Origin: Oscheius tipulae
Lineage: Eukaryota; Nematoda; Chromadorea; Rhabditida; Rhabditidae
DNA: 64,000 nucleotides
Assembly (NCBI GenBank): GCA_037178975.1
Contig: JASJZH010000003.1
Coordinates: 2,356,001 to 2,420,000, forward strand
Direction: 5' to 3'
Positions 26,472-38,419 of the stretch are shown piece by piece. The position numbers and the translations under genes are program-made. Each line of letters opens with the position of its first letter. Position 1 is the first letter of the stretch. The notes beneath the pieces are model-generated. The model searched no databases, was not told the origin of the DNA, and worked only from the letters and a program-made list of their open reading frames with translations.

Positions 26472-26542
26472 TGCATCGGCCGGGAATCGAACCCGGGTCG
26501 CCCGCGTGGCAGGCGAGCATTCTACCACTGAACCACCGATGC
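26472..26542 (-). tRNA. tRNA-Gly(GCC)
   Basis: A 71-nt cloverleaf on the minus strand: acceptor GCATCGG with CCGATGC, D-arm GGTTCAGTGG, anticodon loop CTGCCAC (anticodon GCC), T-arm GGTTCGATTCC. All stems pair and the sequence is that of ordinary metazoan tRNA-Gly(GCC). Confidence 0.97.
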
Positions 26543-29500
26543 TTGTTCTCTCGCCAAATCAGCCGTAGATAAGAGCATCGGCGGAAAGTGATATTGTGTT
26601 TCATTTGTCTCTGTATTCGCCAAGATTTTCTCCAGTTTCTGGAACTTCTTAGAACTGTGAGCCACCCCAACCGACCGGATAATCTCTTTCAAGGACTGTG
26701 GGGGAAGCCCTGCACATTCACACCTGCCCCCTAATTACTGGGAGAGAGGAAAGGAGAGTACATTGGGTAATTTTCATTAGGATTAGACGGAAAAAAGAAT
26801 GATCCAATGTTTGTTCCTCTACCATGTGACTCATACTCTCACATTGACCCATTCCCTGAAGCTTTGCATTGTCTCTCACAGCACCACTTCCCAACCTAAT
26901 ACTAAATGGAGAGCTTGATTGGTATAGGAGATTGTGGTAATCGAGCGTGTCCCCTCCTGCTGTCATAAATCGGAAACTCATAAACTGAGCGAGAGGGCTC
27001 ATTGGGCGGCTAGTTCGGGTCTGGTCACTCGTCGACACGGGGGCGATTAGCATATTCCGGCTATGACCATTGTGTTCATTCGTCCACTACCTACATTCTG
27101 ACAGCCGCCCTTCAGGAATGAGATAGAGGCTCATAATTGTTCTTTGGGGAGCTCATTCTTGACCTGCCGGATCTTTTGACCATCTCTTAGTTACCAGAAC
27201 AGATCTTTCTCATCCCTTTATTGACTCTAACAGTTCTACACCCAGAACAAGCTGTTCCTGTGACTGACTTGCCTACTCTCAGCTCTCCATTGACCGACTT
27301 TCAGAAATCTTGTGCTCACTGTCTCTCACACCATAAACCAGACAAGCTGACTTACAATAAGACTTTGAACAGCCTTTTTGAGTACATTTCCAGGACTTGA
27401 AAAGTTCGAGAGGACTCTCAAGCTTGCATGAATTCATTTTGGAATCGATGGTTTTGGTATTGGTAAACCCGTACTATCCTGGCAAGTGTCTACTGTCAGT
27501 TCTTGGGGCCGACCAGTAGACCTCTTCAAGTTCTACCAAGTTCTTGGATTGAATTCATTCGTACCACTTGACTGACTCATTGCAAACCACCCTGGCTTGG
27601 CTTTCACTCTCTCACTAACATCAGCTGTACTTCTCTGGACCGAACAGTTCAGTTTGCCAAAGAACTCCTATGACTCTCGACTTCAGAGCACAGTAACAGT
27701 ATTGTCCTGAGGCCAAGCTGCCAGCCTGACACTTTGAACAGCTTCCTCTTCTCCTAGTAATCCCAACTTGACTTCCTCCAATCTCACAGCAGATTCCCGA
27801 GACTTATCCCCCATTCGGGAGAGATCAAATGCGTCTTCCCGCTGTGAGTATTATCGCTTCGGGAGAAGATCCTCTCCCAAACACAGCAACAGTTTCCCAT
27901 CCCGATCTCCATGACCATCTAATGACCAGTCTGCCTCATCATCTTTGTCGCTGCTACACGCAAAGGCTCTTGTTGACAGCCCGAGGTCAGATCTGTCTCT
28001 CCCGTATCGTATCCGCCGGCTTATTCAAGAGAGAAAGGAAACCAGACAAAAAGTGCCACGGCAGCCATAGCAGCAATTATGACCGGTCCACGACCAGCTG
28101 GTCACTTTCAGTCACCGATACCTTGACTCTTTTCGGGAGGTTCAGTAGATTGTTTCCCTGCAGTCCACAATAAGTACCGAGTATTGAAAGCAAAGTGGAG
28201 AGAGTTATTCTATCGGAGGCCCTCTCTCTTTATATTCACGCTCCATTGGTCCGACGCGATGTCATTGAGATGAGGACGCAATAGATGACAGTCTCTGGCT
28301 ATTGGTAGCCGGACACACAACACTCTTTTGAGCATAGTTTTAGAATACTTTTCTCTAGCCAGATTCGCCAAAGAGTATCTATAATATGATTCGAGGCTAG
28401 GGTTTCTAACTTAGAGTGTTTTCCTCTTTCCTCTCAAGAGCATTTCTTTGTGTGCTACCCGGAACATACTTTCCAAAAAGCATTAATTGCAACTAGAAGT
28501 ATCTAAAGCAGCTGTTATTAGTAAACTTGAAAACGAATTTCTTGCGAATCCTAGAGTCTGAATACTTTAAAATTGCAAGTACTTTACTGGATTTGTGGAT
28601 AGTGCGTTACGTGTAGTACAACGGCATTGCAGCTCAATTCACCTGAAGTAGTGTCAAAGAAAGCCGTTGAACCTAACACTAACTCAGCCTAGTGTTTTGC
28701 TGCCCTTCATCCCACAGATTGCATTACATTGTATTTGGACTTTTCCGCAGTCATTAGAGTATCTTACGCTCAGAGTCATCCCGCAATGGAGCCTCATGCC
28801 CTTCCCAAAGCCGAATCATCACCTGGCCAGTATTGTTTTAACAGGATAACAAGATCACCTGATAGTTCCCGGTTTCTTTGTCTTCCTTCCACTGTGGTGA
28901 CTTCTGCCAGCTCACATTGCTTTTGGAAGCTTCTATCTTCAGTCTGACCAAATTTCAGTAATAAGTAAGCCTAAAAAGATAAAGGAAGAAGCGCTAGCGG
29001 AGGACTCCAATCATCTCTCCCGTTGCAATTGATCAACCTCGCTTGACCTCCACAACCAACCGAAACTGTTTCCCTTCCCGTTAAACGTATCTCTTCTCAT
29101 TCTCTATTCGACCTTCCAAACTCTTTTTCCCTTCCTTCCTAAACGAACTTTCCCCTTTCCTCTTTTAATTTCCCTAATCCCATCGGTCACTTTCAGCTGA
29201 CCGTCGGGGCGCGCGCGCGCATTCCATTTCAAGGTTAGTTCACTTTCCGGGGTCCGATGCCCGTAAGATTAATCTTACGCTACGCGGCCAGCATTTGGGT
29301 CAATTGGTTCCGAAACTGGCGTTGTTCCAGGCCGACGCCCCCTGAGGGCAGATCGACATGATACGCATGATTAGGTCTTGACTCATTTTCAACTTTCTGT
29401 TTTTGATTTTGTTTTTGTCCTTGCAGCGTCAAGGTCGACCAGTCTCTCTCTCACTCTCATTCTCTTCTTACTGAACCGTTAGTCACCTCCCGCTTGATCT

Positions 29501-30336
29501 GAAAATTTGTTGTGGCGATCCAGCTGACGTCCTTGGCGATTCCAATCGCACACTGCCTAAATGTCCTTCTTTCTCCCTCTTTCCCTGTCTCATTGTCCGG
29601 CATTTTAACACGCCCTCATTTCCCAGGGTTCGACTTTTTCTGGATCAGTTCCTTTATCGAATTAGCCCAGTTTTCCTTTCGATTAGGCTCGATCAGATGC
29701 TCGAATTGGTGAGCGAAAACTTTTCTTATTTCTTTGCTTATCTTTTAGGTTGTTTTAGGCGTAAAACTGAACTTTTGAAGTCGTTGGACGAACGTTTGTA
29801 ATTTTTGAGCCCTTCTGTAAAGTTCTACATTCAGAACTACCAGCTTATGATCTAAAGTTGATTTTCTATATCTGCTTTTTTGTCCTACCCTATCCACAAC
29901 TTCAATAGAACAACTTCTCGTGTACAAACTTACCGAGAGAAGAGGAACCTGTTAGAACTTCCTCGTAATTAGTAGTAGCAACTGCTCCATACAGAAGAAA
30001 GCTCAATACATACGAACAATTTGGACAGTGATTTCAATTTGAAGCTCATTCGAAAGCACCCGTTCCATCTTAATGTTTCACCTTGTTGTGTCTCCTGACT
30101 CATTTTGGGAACGTGGGGACACCATTCCTCCTTTGCCCTTATAGAATCCTCACTATTCCCGACTGTATGATTAGCTCAAATCGTCCTTCAACCCATTTCT
30201 GTTTTCTAAACACCGGTCCTGTTGTTCTCTCGCTCTTGACTATAAACGCGCCCTTGTAACTTCTTTCCACAACAGGTTCCACCTCGTGCTTTACCTTTCT
30301 CATCTCTCTTCAGGCCTACTTTTACAGTTACTAGAA
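26543..30336. other. long non-coding region before the BRICHOS gene
   Basis: About 3.8 kb with no reading frame I would call a gene. The last 1.3 kb is pyrimidine-rich and includes a short GC-alternating run near 29209-29219 and an 18-bp palindrome at 29262-29279. It may hold the promoter, untranslated exons and a spliced-leader acceptor of the next gene. Confidence 0.5.
29262..29279. promoter_or_regulatory. 18-bp perfect palindrome with paired homeodomain core
   Basis: CGTAAGATTAATCTTACG is its own reverse complement. The centre AGATTAATCT contains two head-to-head TAATCT cores, the type bound by K50 (Otx/Bicoid/Pitx-like) homeodomains. It lies about 1.06 kb upstream of the BRICHOS gene start codon. 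Confidence 0.45.
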
Positions 30337-33300
30337 ATGGATCGACCTCGACGATCAGTCGAGCAGATCGAGGTCATTGAGCACAGAGTCATCGAGGAGG
30401 GGAGAAGACCAATCGGCTCGGGAGGAGTTTACCGCTATGACCGAACCGCTGACGATGCTCTAGATAGGTACAGGGCGACGGGCGAGACGGATGTCAGTCG
30501 AGAACCCTCCTTCCTTCACAGTTCTGCCAGTGAGTCTAGGGGAAGAATACAGGGTGAGAGGGTCATATTCAGACTACGGTCAGCAGCTCGAGATCTCCCC
30601 GATCAGAACCGTTCTGAACACATCGACAAGCTCTGGTCCTCACAGAGTAGAATTCGCCGATACTTCCGGGAACACAGTCTTGAACCAGTACGGGTACGAC
30701 ATCCACGAGATTCACACCTCTGGTAAGACAATCCCTGACTCAACAGTTCACGATTTCAGACGGTGGAGCCAGAATAGTCGAGACTCACGGAGGCGGACCC
30801 CTTCACGAGACATCCCGACTTGAAAGTACCAGGATAGACGAGGTGGTTGAGCGACCGGGGATCAGTGCTGCTCTGAGAGGAGGAGCTGTGGGTGGGATGA
30901 GTAGGAGCAGTGATGAGAGGTCGAGGAGAGAGGTCTTCACAGTCTCCGGGTCAGCTCCGCCAAGGAACGACTCCTGGAGAAATGTGGCTTCAGATAGCGA
31001 GTGAGTATTCTTTCCTAGCGTTCGTTTTCTGTGGAATCACGTTGGAAAATGATCCGGTACTACCCTTACCCTTAATATCTGTCTGGCAATTGAGAAGCAA
31101 GAGTCAAGTCAGTAGTCAGACAAAGTAAAACCCTGAGAAGATATGGTAGTCTTGAGCTCATCCCAGTTCATTTTCTTCCATGATGATTCTGTGAAGTTTT
31201 CAATATTAGAGCTGTAGGGGAACCGAAACCCTTCTTCTTTAGTGACTACTGAGAGTCAGATCGTATTGTCGTGACGGGACCTGACTGTCCATTTCCCCAA
31301 CAGCGTAGCTCTGTGAGTAGCTTGGCCAGAATCTCTGATTTTGCTCATAGACCCTGTAATCGATACCCTGTCCTAACACCGTTGATCTGTCGAGGCGCAG
31401 TTGACTCTCATCTACTATTAGTAGTCAAAAATGTTCTGACAGACTACCCACTGTAATAAAGGATCTCTAGTCCTAATTTGCCCCAAAGAGTCTCTCTAGA
31501 AACTGACATTCCCCTCACATCTGTCCACATACACAATCCTTGAACGAGGGCATTGATGCTTGTCAATCCAAACACTGCCCCCACCCTCTGTGCCACCACT
31601 TTTTACTTCTTCTGTTCCCAATGGAATCGTCAGTCGATGATTCAGTGCTTCGTCCAATTGGACAGAGTAGTCCTCGGCGCCAGCATTCTGTCACCTTCTC
31701 AACGCCGGATGAGGACAGAAGGTTGACTTATTTATCTGTTTGGGGAGGGGAACCATTCTTGAGTAAACATACATACAATGCAAAAGTTTCAGATCCTTCG
31801 TTCGACAAGACAGCTACAAAAGAATGCAGAAGTCGGACGAGTTGATGGGCTCGCCAGAAAGTGCTAAGGTCTATGCGGTTAGTCTTTTACGTTTTATTCA
31901 CTTTCGAGTGTCACTGACTGTCAGTGAGAGCTGGACCAATCTAGGTGGCTGTCCAATAAGGTATCATTCGATAGCTCTTCGCATGAAGTTTACGGGATGT
32001 TTGTTTATTCTCGCATGAATCATTCCCTGGTCAAGATAGGGAAGGCTGGACATTCTCTACTCTTCTACCCGTAATTGTTTGACCTGACGAGGTTTCTTTG
32101 AACAGGATCTCTTTTCGGACACATGAATCCATAGTGAGACAAGATTGTCTTAACGGTTTTTGAGCAACTGTCAAGAGAACATGACAGGTAAAATGTAGTT
32201 CGGTATTCAATATACACGCACTGTGTTCGAGAACCAATTGAGTGAGGATCCTAGGACAGTTATCTGAGTTCGAAATCAAAACATACTTGAGACAAGATTG
32301 TCCTTTTGAAGTTGAGCCTGTCACTGAACCAAACATTGGTCTAATCAGTACGCTTGGTGAGACAGAGCGATAAGACATCTTATGGCAGGATCTGATACCG
32401 AATGGTACAGACTGACTAGACACGTAGCATTGCGATTGAACTATTTCCTATTTCAGCCCCGCTCCCAGACCTCCCTCGTCTCCCGAAGCACTCGAGACCA
32501 ACAATCCTCGAAACCAAGTCTCTGGAGCCGAATCCGATCCTACGTTTTGGATCTCTACAACCATTTCAGGTTTTTCCAACGTTCTTGAGTCTCTAAAAAA
32601 ACACTTTAGAAATGCCGACTGGACGCCTCGACTCATAGCCAACGTCTGCTGCATGCTGCTTCTTCTCCTGCTCTTGTTCATTCTCTTTGGCATCATATTG
32701 AACGCTCTCTTTGGAAGTTTTGGGGTGAGTTCGAGATTTCGAACAGACTGAATACTGTCTTCAGACCCACGAGTTCCTTCTCTACCCACCAGTTTGTGAA
32801 GAATGCAGGAGGAAAAATCCGAACCTGGTCTCAGCGGCCATGCCTAGCAGTGTCTTTATCCATCAGTATTCTTCTGGTAAGTGGACCGCTTGATTCAACA
32901 GAGTAAGTCCTTTTCAGACCAGGCCCACTTCGAGCTGAGAGGCAATCCGCCGTTCAAGAGTAACAGTTTCACGGCTATTGACTTCACTACGGTGGGTTCT
33001 CTTTCTGTATGGCCTATTTAAACGAAAATGGGTTTCTATACAGTATTACAATGATCTGCAAATTTGTAGAGGGGATAAAACTGTCCACTTTCCGAAACAT
33101 GACAAATCGATAATAAGTCTTAAGGGTCGAAAAGAACGTTTCAAAAACCTCCTTCCTTGGAAGCGCAATCTTTCAGGTTTTGTGTTTGAAACAAATGAAG
33201 ATCCACCTCAAAGCAATCTAAAAAAGACTGCAAAAGAAAGAAAACGATCGCAAGATAAAATAAAAAATATTCGATCAGGATGAGATTCGAACTCACGCGG

Positions 33301-34089
33301 GGAAACCCCAATGGATTAGCAGTCCATCGCCTTAACCACTCGGCCACCTGATCACATGAGGCAAACAGAACGCTCCCAAAGACTACTAGCGAAATCGCGC
33401 TTCCATTGCCCATTTTTCTTGACAACACTCGTCTTCAGGGCTACATAGCAATAGCTGACCATGCTCTGACCACAGCTGACGGTCGTCACTTTGCCTGTTT
33501 CCTGATGCCGCTGGACAAGAACGCCATCCCGAGTATGGACGCCCTGATGGAAGCTGTGGGGGACAGTGACAGCGAGATTCAGTCGACCTTCGGCTGGCAA
33601 GAGTTCTGGCAATTCGAGGCCCAGGAGATCAACCCCGGGACAGCCAAATCCAAGTTCAGTAGTCCCATTCAGGACTGCGAGGGCAGCAACGTCAAGTGGT
33701 ATCTGCTGAAGCAGAGTGTCCATGCTAGAGGTAAGGAAACAGATTCTTGACATGAAAATGTCTCTAGATCTGTCCTGTGGGACCTGCTACGACTTCTGTC
33801 TGCCCGACTGGGCTGTGGTGAGGAAAGAGAAGTATGAGGACGAGAGCACGATAGGAATCCGACGACTGGACTGCTTCAGACTTTGGGTTCCTCAATGGGA
33901 CCAATTCAGGTAGCATCTTTAATGAATTTCTGCTGAAGAAGGGAGTTTAGAACGACGGAAGACCAGACAGGAGGGCATTGGCAGTATCCCTTGTCCAGTG
34001 AGAGCACCAAGAGAGACAAGAATGGCGAGTGGTCGCACTGGATCCCAACAGCTCAGCACAGGAATCGTCGTTCTCGCCTAGCTCCCTAA
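30337..34089 (+). CDS. BRICHOS-domain type II membrane protein
   Basis: A multi-exon gene. Exons placed with confidence: 30337-30529, 30573-30722, 30760-31000, 32457-32724, 32765-32876, 32918-32991, 33439-33730, 33768-33909 and 33951-34089; one or two exons near 31621-31880 are likely but not in settled phase. A long charged cytoplasmic N-terminus precedes one hydrophobic anchor (CCMLLLLLLLFILFGIILNA). The lumenal part has TAIDFTTGYIAIADHAL, then ACFLMPLDKNAIPSMDAL, which fits the BRICHOS beta strand and Cys pattern, with partner Cys in IQDCEG. A Cys-rich tail (CGTCYDFC) follows, and the end NRRSRLAP holds a furin-like basic site. BRICHOS domains act as intramolecular chaperones in the secretory pathway. 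An antisense tRNA-Ser lies in the intron 32992-33438. Confidence 0.75.
33272..33353 (-). tRNA. tRNA-Ser(GCT)
   Basis: An 82-nt class II tRNA on the minus strand with acceptor GATCAGG/CCTGATC, anticodon loop CTGCTAA (anticodon GCT), a long variable arm (GGGGTTTCCCCG region) and T-arm GTTCGAATC. It lies in the BRICHOS gene intron between the exons ending 32991 and starting 33439, on the opposite strand. Confidence 0.96.
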
Positions 34090-34380
34090 ATCCTCCCGGT
34101 TTTCAATGTGATAGCATTTGCTAGGCTCAACCCCACCCCCATTTTTACCCCTCATGACCATATACACACTGCCTTCTCTCACTGTCACTTATCATCTTGC
34201 CAGGTTCTCCACGCCCGAGGTTAAAACGTTTATTTTTGCTAAATCTATACATAAAACTGTTCTTTCAAAAGTGTTAACAATAACGTGGACCTGACTTAGT
34301 GGGTAGGAGAAAAATAGAGTATAGAATACAGATGAGAAGGGGGTAGAAAACAAGAAAAACAACCACACAAATAAATTGCT

Positions 34381-35498
34381 CTAGGAGCAGGCAATAATGC
34401 GTCCGAAGTGGTCCATTGAAGTGCAGCTGGTGCCATCGGAGACGACCATCCCGGAGCAGGAAACGTGGATCCTCTTCATGCCGTACTTGATGAAGGCCGT
34501 CTCGGCTGCTTGCACGCTCATGTCGATCTGGGCTGTTCGCACGTGGACATTGCCGTCAGCTGTACAGGAAATATGGCGTGGACGGGCGTCGATCACTACG
34601 TCTCCATTGGCCGAATGTCGGATTGTCATTCCTAGTTTGTTCATGCAAGATACTGAAGGTAGACAGGCACAAACCATTAATCTGCATGTAAAGCTCTCCG
34701 TCTTGACGTCGATCGTAGATGGCATTGTCGACGATATCTCTGCAGAGCGGAATGAAGGAGCTGCCAGTCTGCGAGTCCGTGTAGAACTGCAGGAGAGTGT
34801 AGTCGCTGGCCAGTTTCGGGAACGATAGCTGATCGATAGAGACGGCAGAAGTTCCTAAGCGCTTAGTTAATGAATGACTGAATAAAGGCCTACCTTTGTT
34901 GCCGCTGCTGACCATGTAAGCTTCGCGGAGATGGTCCATGGTGAAGAGAGCTCCAGTATTTCCGATAATGACCATTTTGTCGTTGGAAGAGATGAATTTG
35001 CCGCAGACACTGTTGTTGGCGTGAAGAATACGCCCAAGAGGATGAACTATCGAGGAGGCCAGACCGCGTCCGTTGACGAATGCCTACGATTCGAATTTCA
35101 TCAAAATTTTTAACAGAACAAACTGACCGAGTACTTTCCGTGATTAACGACGCGAATACTATGATCGACAGCAGACTCGACAATCAAATGTGACGACAGA
35201 ACGATCGAAATGCTTCCGGCTGGCGACAAATAGATGAGCGGATAACTGTTCTGGCCTTCATTCAGCTGGAACGGTTTCATCTGAGTCATATCGGCTAAAA
35301 AGATATCATTTCATCAAGAAACTGAGAGCCAAACTTACAAGGAGAAAGAAAGATCGTGTCCATGTGAGGCTCCTCGCTAGAGGAATAGCTGTTGTCAGAC
35401 TGCGGCTGGACGGCCGTGTCGCCGTTCGTCCTGATGTGTGAAGCCTTGTTGCGGGAAGCTATTTTGCGAGCCACCTTTCCTTTTCCACCTCCAGCCAT
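34381..35498 (-). CDS. conserved-looking unknown protein with DMTQMKPFQL core
   Basis: Five exons on the minus strand starting at 35498 and ending with a stop at 34381-34383. The N-terminus is short and basic (MAGGGKGKVARKIASRNK), then a Ser-rich linker. The rest is a dense, globular-looking alternation of strands and turns, for example GSISIVLSSHLIVESAVDHS and GRILHANNSVCGKFISSNDK. The end is Cys-rich (HVSCSGMVVSDGTSC, ending GRIIACS). No transmembrane segment or signal is seen. The even codon use and clean splice phases argue for a real, constrained gene. I do not recognise the family; a nuclear protein of a nematode-restricted family is my guess. Confidence 0.75.
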
Positions 35499-36093
35499 TT
35501 GGTTAGTTCTGAAAATCACCAGTTTAGCTAGTATTGATCAAGCCGTGCAATCAGCACTGGTAAGAGATCCCAAGAACTGAACGAAAGAATAACTTGTACT
35601 GACAACCAAAATATTCAAAGATAACGATGTGACACGGAATAGGCAAGGTCGTTTTGCATTCGAGAGAAAGAAAGGTGAAGCATTTCGTGGCGAGACCCTG
35701 CTTCTAAGTCCTTTGAAAAGTGCGCCAATCTTACTTTTTCACTGAAATTCAATTCATTTTTTCTAAAGTTTTTATTTGCCACAAGACGAAGTAACCAGAG
35801 AGATAACAAACGCGAGAGAAAAATGCTTACGATCATCTGAAGAAACGTCCGACTACAAATCTAAACTCGACGAGAACGGAGAAATCTTATAGACAGATCC
35901 CAGAAAAGGACGATGCCTTACTAACATCCAAGCAACTGTTTCATGCTCCGTCAGTCACAAAACTACTTTTAATCAGTCTCCGAATCAATAACAAAGACTA
36001 GGAGACTATATGTTTATTTGTTATTGAAGAAGCAGCCGGCGCCCTAACGAGGGCGGTTTGTTTTATCAGAAAAATATTAACGAATCAGTCTAC
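35499..36093. other. intergenic between unknown gene and H2A
   Basis: 5' flank of the minus-strand unknown gene and 3' flank of the H2A gene. No gene is seen. I did not identify a histone 3' stem-loop with confidence. Confidence 0.4.
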
Positions 36094-36569
36094 TTAATCG
36101 TCGGTCTTGTCATCGTGAAAAGTCTTCTTGGGCAGCAAAACGGCCTGGATGTTGGGAAGAACTCCGCCATCAGCAATTGTGACGTGCTGAAGGAGACGGT
36201 TCAGCTCCTCGTCATTGCGAACAGCAAGTTGGATGTGACGAGGGCTAATGCGACTTTTCTTGTTGTCGCGTGAGGCGTTACCAGCCAGCTCGAGGACCTG
36301 TAAGGGGAAGTTGAGTTTGATTCAGAGAACAATGTCAAAGCAAAAGAATGAAAACCCACCTCAGCAGCCAGGTATTCTAGAACGGCGGCTGTGTAGACAG
36401 CAGCTCCGTTTCCGACAATTTCGGCGTAGCGTCCATTACGAAGCATGGCCTTGATGCGAGCGACCGGGAATTGAAGACCGGCCCTCGACGACTTCGAGAC
36501 AGGCTTGGTGCGAGGGTCGCGCTTGGCACGAGCAGCGGCGAGAGCCTTTCCTTTAGCGCTTCCAGCCAT
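36094..36569 (-). CDS. divergent histone H2A variant with an intron
   Basis: Exons 36569-36360 and 36297-36094 give 137 residues of a core histone that pairs with H2B in nucleosomes. The N-terminal tail is atypical ([19 protein letters not shown]) before [20 protein letters not shown]. The fold is intact: [19 protein letters not shown], the acidic-patch residues (E in LEY, AAE, VLE and the NDEEL block) and the docking domain [13 protein letters not shown] are all present. It differs from canonical H2A in the L1 loop ([12 protein letters not shown] in place of the usual RVGAGAPVYL type), in several alpha-3 positions, and in the C-tail FHDDKTDD. An intron is unusual for replication-dependent histones, so this is probably a replication-independent variant. 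It lacks clear H2A.Z hallmarks and an SQ(E/D) tail. Confidence 0.92.
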
Positions 36570-37157
36570 TACGATAAGATTCGACTGGAAAGTATGAAAG
36601 AATCAGATCCGGAGGAATGGAATGTGATAGTAAGAGGTCAGTGTCAGTGTTTGCTGAAAATGCCGAACACAAAAAAAATGAAAGAAAGATCAATATTTTA
36701 GGCCAACTAACAGGACAAGAACCGGTTGCATCTGGTTACGGTATTTCTACAACTACGCACCAACTGCGCGGGGATTTGAATCTACAAAATCCTTCCAAAT
36801 TGAATAGACGCTAGTCGGTGAATCCTAGTCGTTGTAACTTTTGTTTATCCGTCGGAAAACGGTAAAGCAATTCTAGTGAAGGCTGGTCGCCGTACTCGTC
36901 ATGGGTACAAAGCTGATTATCGCATTTCCTCACCTATTTTGGCTCTAGAAAATGTCTTTCTCGTTTCCGAGGCGTATCCACCACTTTCTTCATCCGCCTG
37001 TCATTCTTCGAAGCTAAACGTTATGCGCAACTATAAGCAAAATTTTTATTAAGCAGAACGATTTACAAACACATAAAAAATCTTTGGGCAGATTTACATA
37101 CACAGGATCAAAGAATAGAATAAACCCGTGATTCCCACAGACGATAGATGGACAGAA
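36570..37157. other. intergenic between H2A and DDRGK1
   Basis: Contains the H2A promoter region and the DDRGK1 3' end. Near 36735-36765 it holds GTTACGGTA and CGCACCAACT words shared with the palindromic element in the Roquin intron. No gene is seen. Confidence 0.45.
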
Positions 37158-38391
37158 TCAGTTAGCAGCCTCTAGTCGGATCAGCTTGTTGCTTTGCTCG
37201 ACAAGTTCATTGATTCGGACACGGCCTCGCTGATTGATGAATTTGGCGACTAAATTTGGACAAAATGAATGATTGAATAAATAAACAAACCAGCTTGAAG
37301 CTCTTCCTCGGTGATGCAGATGAATTTGCCTCGGTCGTCCATGACTCCTTGAAGATCGCCGTTGTCGAGGAAGTGCTGAATACGTTCGACGGCCTGGCTC
37401 GATTTGAGACGGAATTGTGCGGCAAGCTCGTCAATGCTGACAACCTAAAGAAAGTTTCATGTTTTGGCAAAAAAATAGTCGAATCTTGGTATTTTTGATG
37501 TAGTCTAAGAAGTTCTTGAGCAGGTTCTCAGCTTCTTCGCCCTCAACCTCATCATATCCCTCCTCCTCGACTGCGAAACCGGCTTTCAGCTAGACTTTGA
37601 TAGTATTTGGATGAAGAGCGAGCACTAACCTTTTGATATTCTTCCTCCTCCCTGCGTTCCTTCTCCTCCTTCTCTTTGCGCAGTTTCTCCTCTTCCGCCT
37701 CCTCGGCCAGTCGTTCCTTTTCTCGTTCCTCTTCCCGCTTCTTGTCCTTTTCAGCCTCACGACGTTTACGCTCCTCTCTTTCCTGAGCTTCCTACAATCT
37801 TCGATTATCTTACAAACTCAAAAGAAGCCCTACCCATTCCCTCATGGCCTTCTTCTCCTCCTTAGCAGCCATCTTCTGAGCCTTTTTCTTGCCAACCTTG
37901 CCGGACGGACCCTCCTCATAATCATCATCACCAAATCCTGCTTCCTCACCGTCTTCGACTCCATCTTGCTGAGCCATGTGGTCGAAAAAGTCTCCTTCTT
38001 CGTGATTGACACGGCGACGCACATTGTTGCGCCGTCTTCCACCGGCCACTGAGTTTTTCTGGTGATTTCCATAAAAAAAGACTTACTTCCAGCAGCACCA
38101 GGGCGCTGCTGCTGATCCTCGTCCATCATCATTCGCATGGCTTCAGCTCGCTTCTTGGCTGCCTCCTCGTCCCATTTTAGCTTTAGGAGACGCCAAACGA
38201 TAAAGAAGAGTCTGGAAAATAACAGTTTTTAAGAGTCCTATTGCCCAAGGAAGACAGATCAAGGTTTCATGTGCCAAGTAGAAAACCTTGTTACTTTTCT
38301 AATGTATTCAATTAGCAAAGAGTACTTCAAAAACAAACAAACACATAAACTTTCCCAGATAAACATAGCATAAACACACCACGGACAGCAT
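37158..38391 (-). CDS. DDRGK1: DDRGK domain-containing protein 1 (UFBP1)
   Basis: An ER-anchored adaptor of the UFM1 system; it helps the UFL1 ligase attach UFM1 to ribosomes and ER proteins. The stop is at 37158-37160. The first exon (38391-38354) joins the next through a phase-2 intron to give an N-terminal anchor (MLSVVCLCYVYLG then LFFIVWRLLKLKW). A long Glu/Lys/Arg coiled region follows (RREEEREKERLAEEAEEE), then a winged-helix PCI-like C-terminus with KNTKVVSIDELAAQF and the family hallmark GVMDDRGKFICITEEEL. Introns are short. The tiny first exon is inferred from phase and hydrophobicity. It is head to head with the EB1-like gene, with start codons 28 bp apart. Confidence 0.93.
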
Positions 38392-38419
38392 CGAAGGCCA
38401 ATTCTACTTGACTGGCACG

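Noticed and set aside
29209..29219. GCGCGC run as a CpG island
   Set aside because: Only about ten bases long and the surroundings are not CpG rich.
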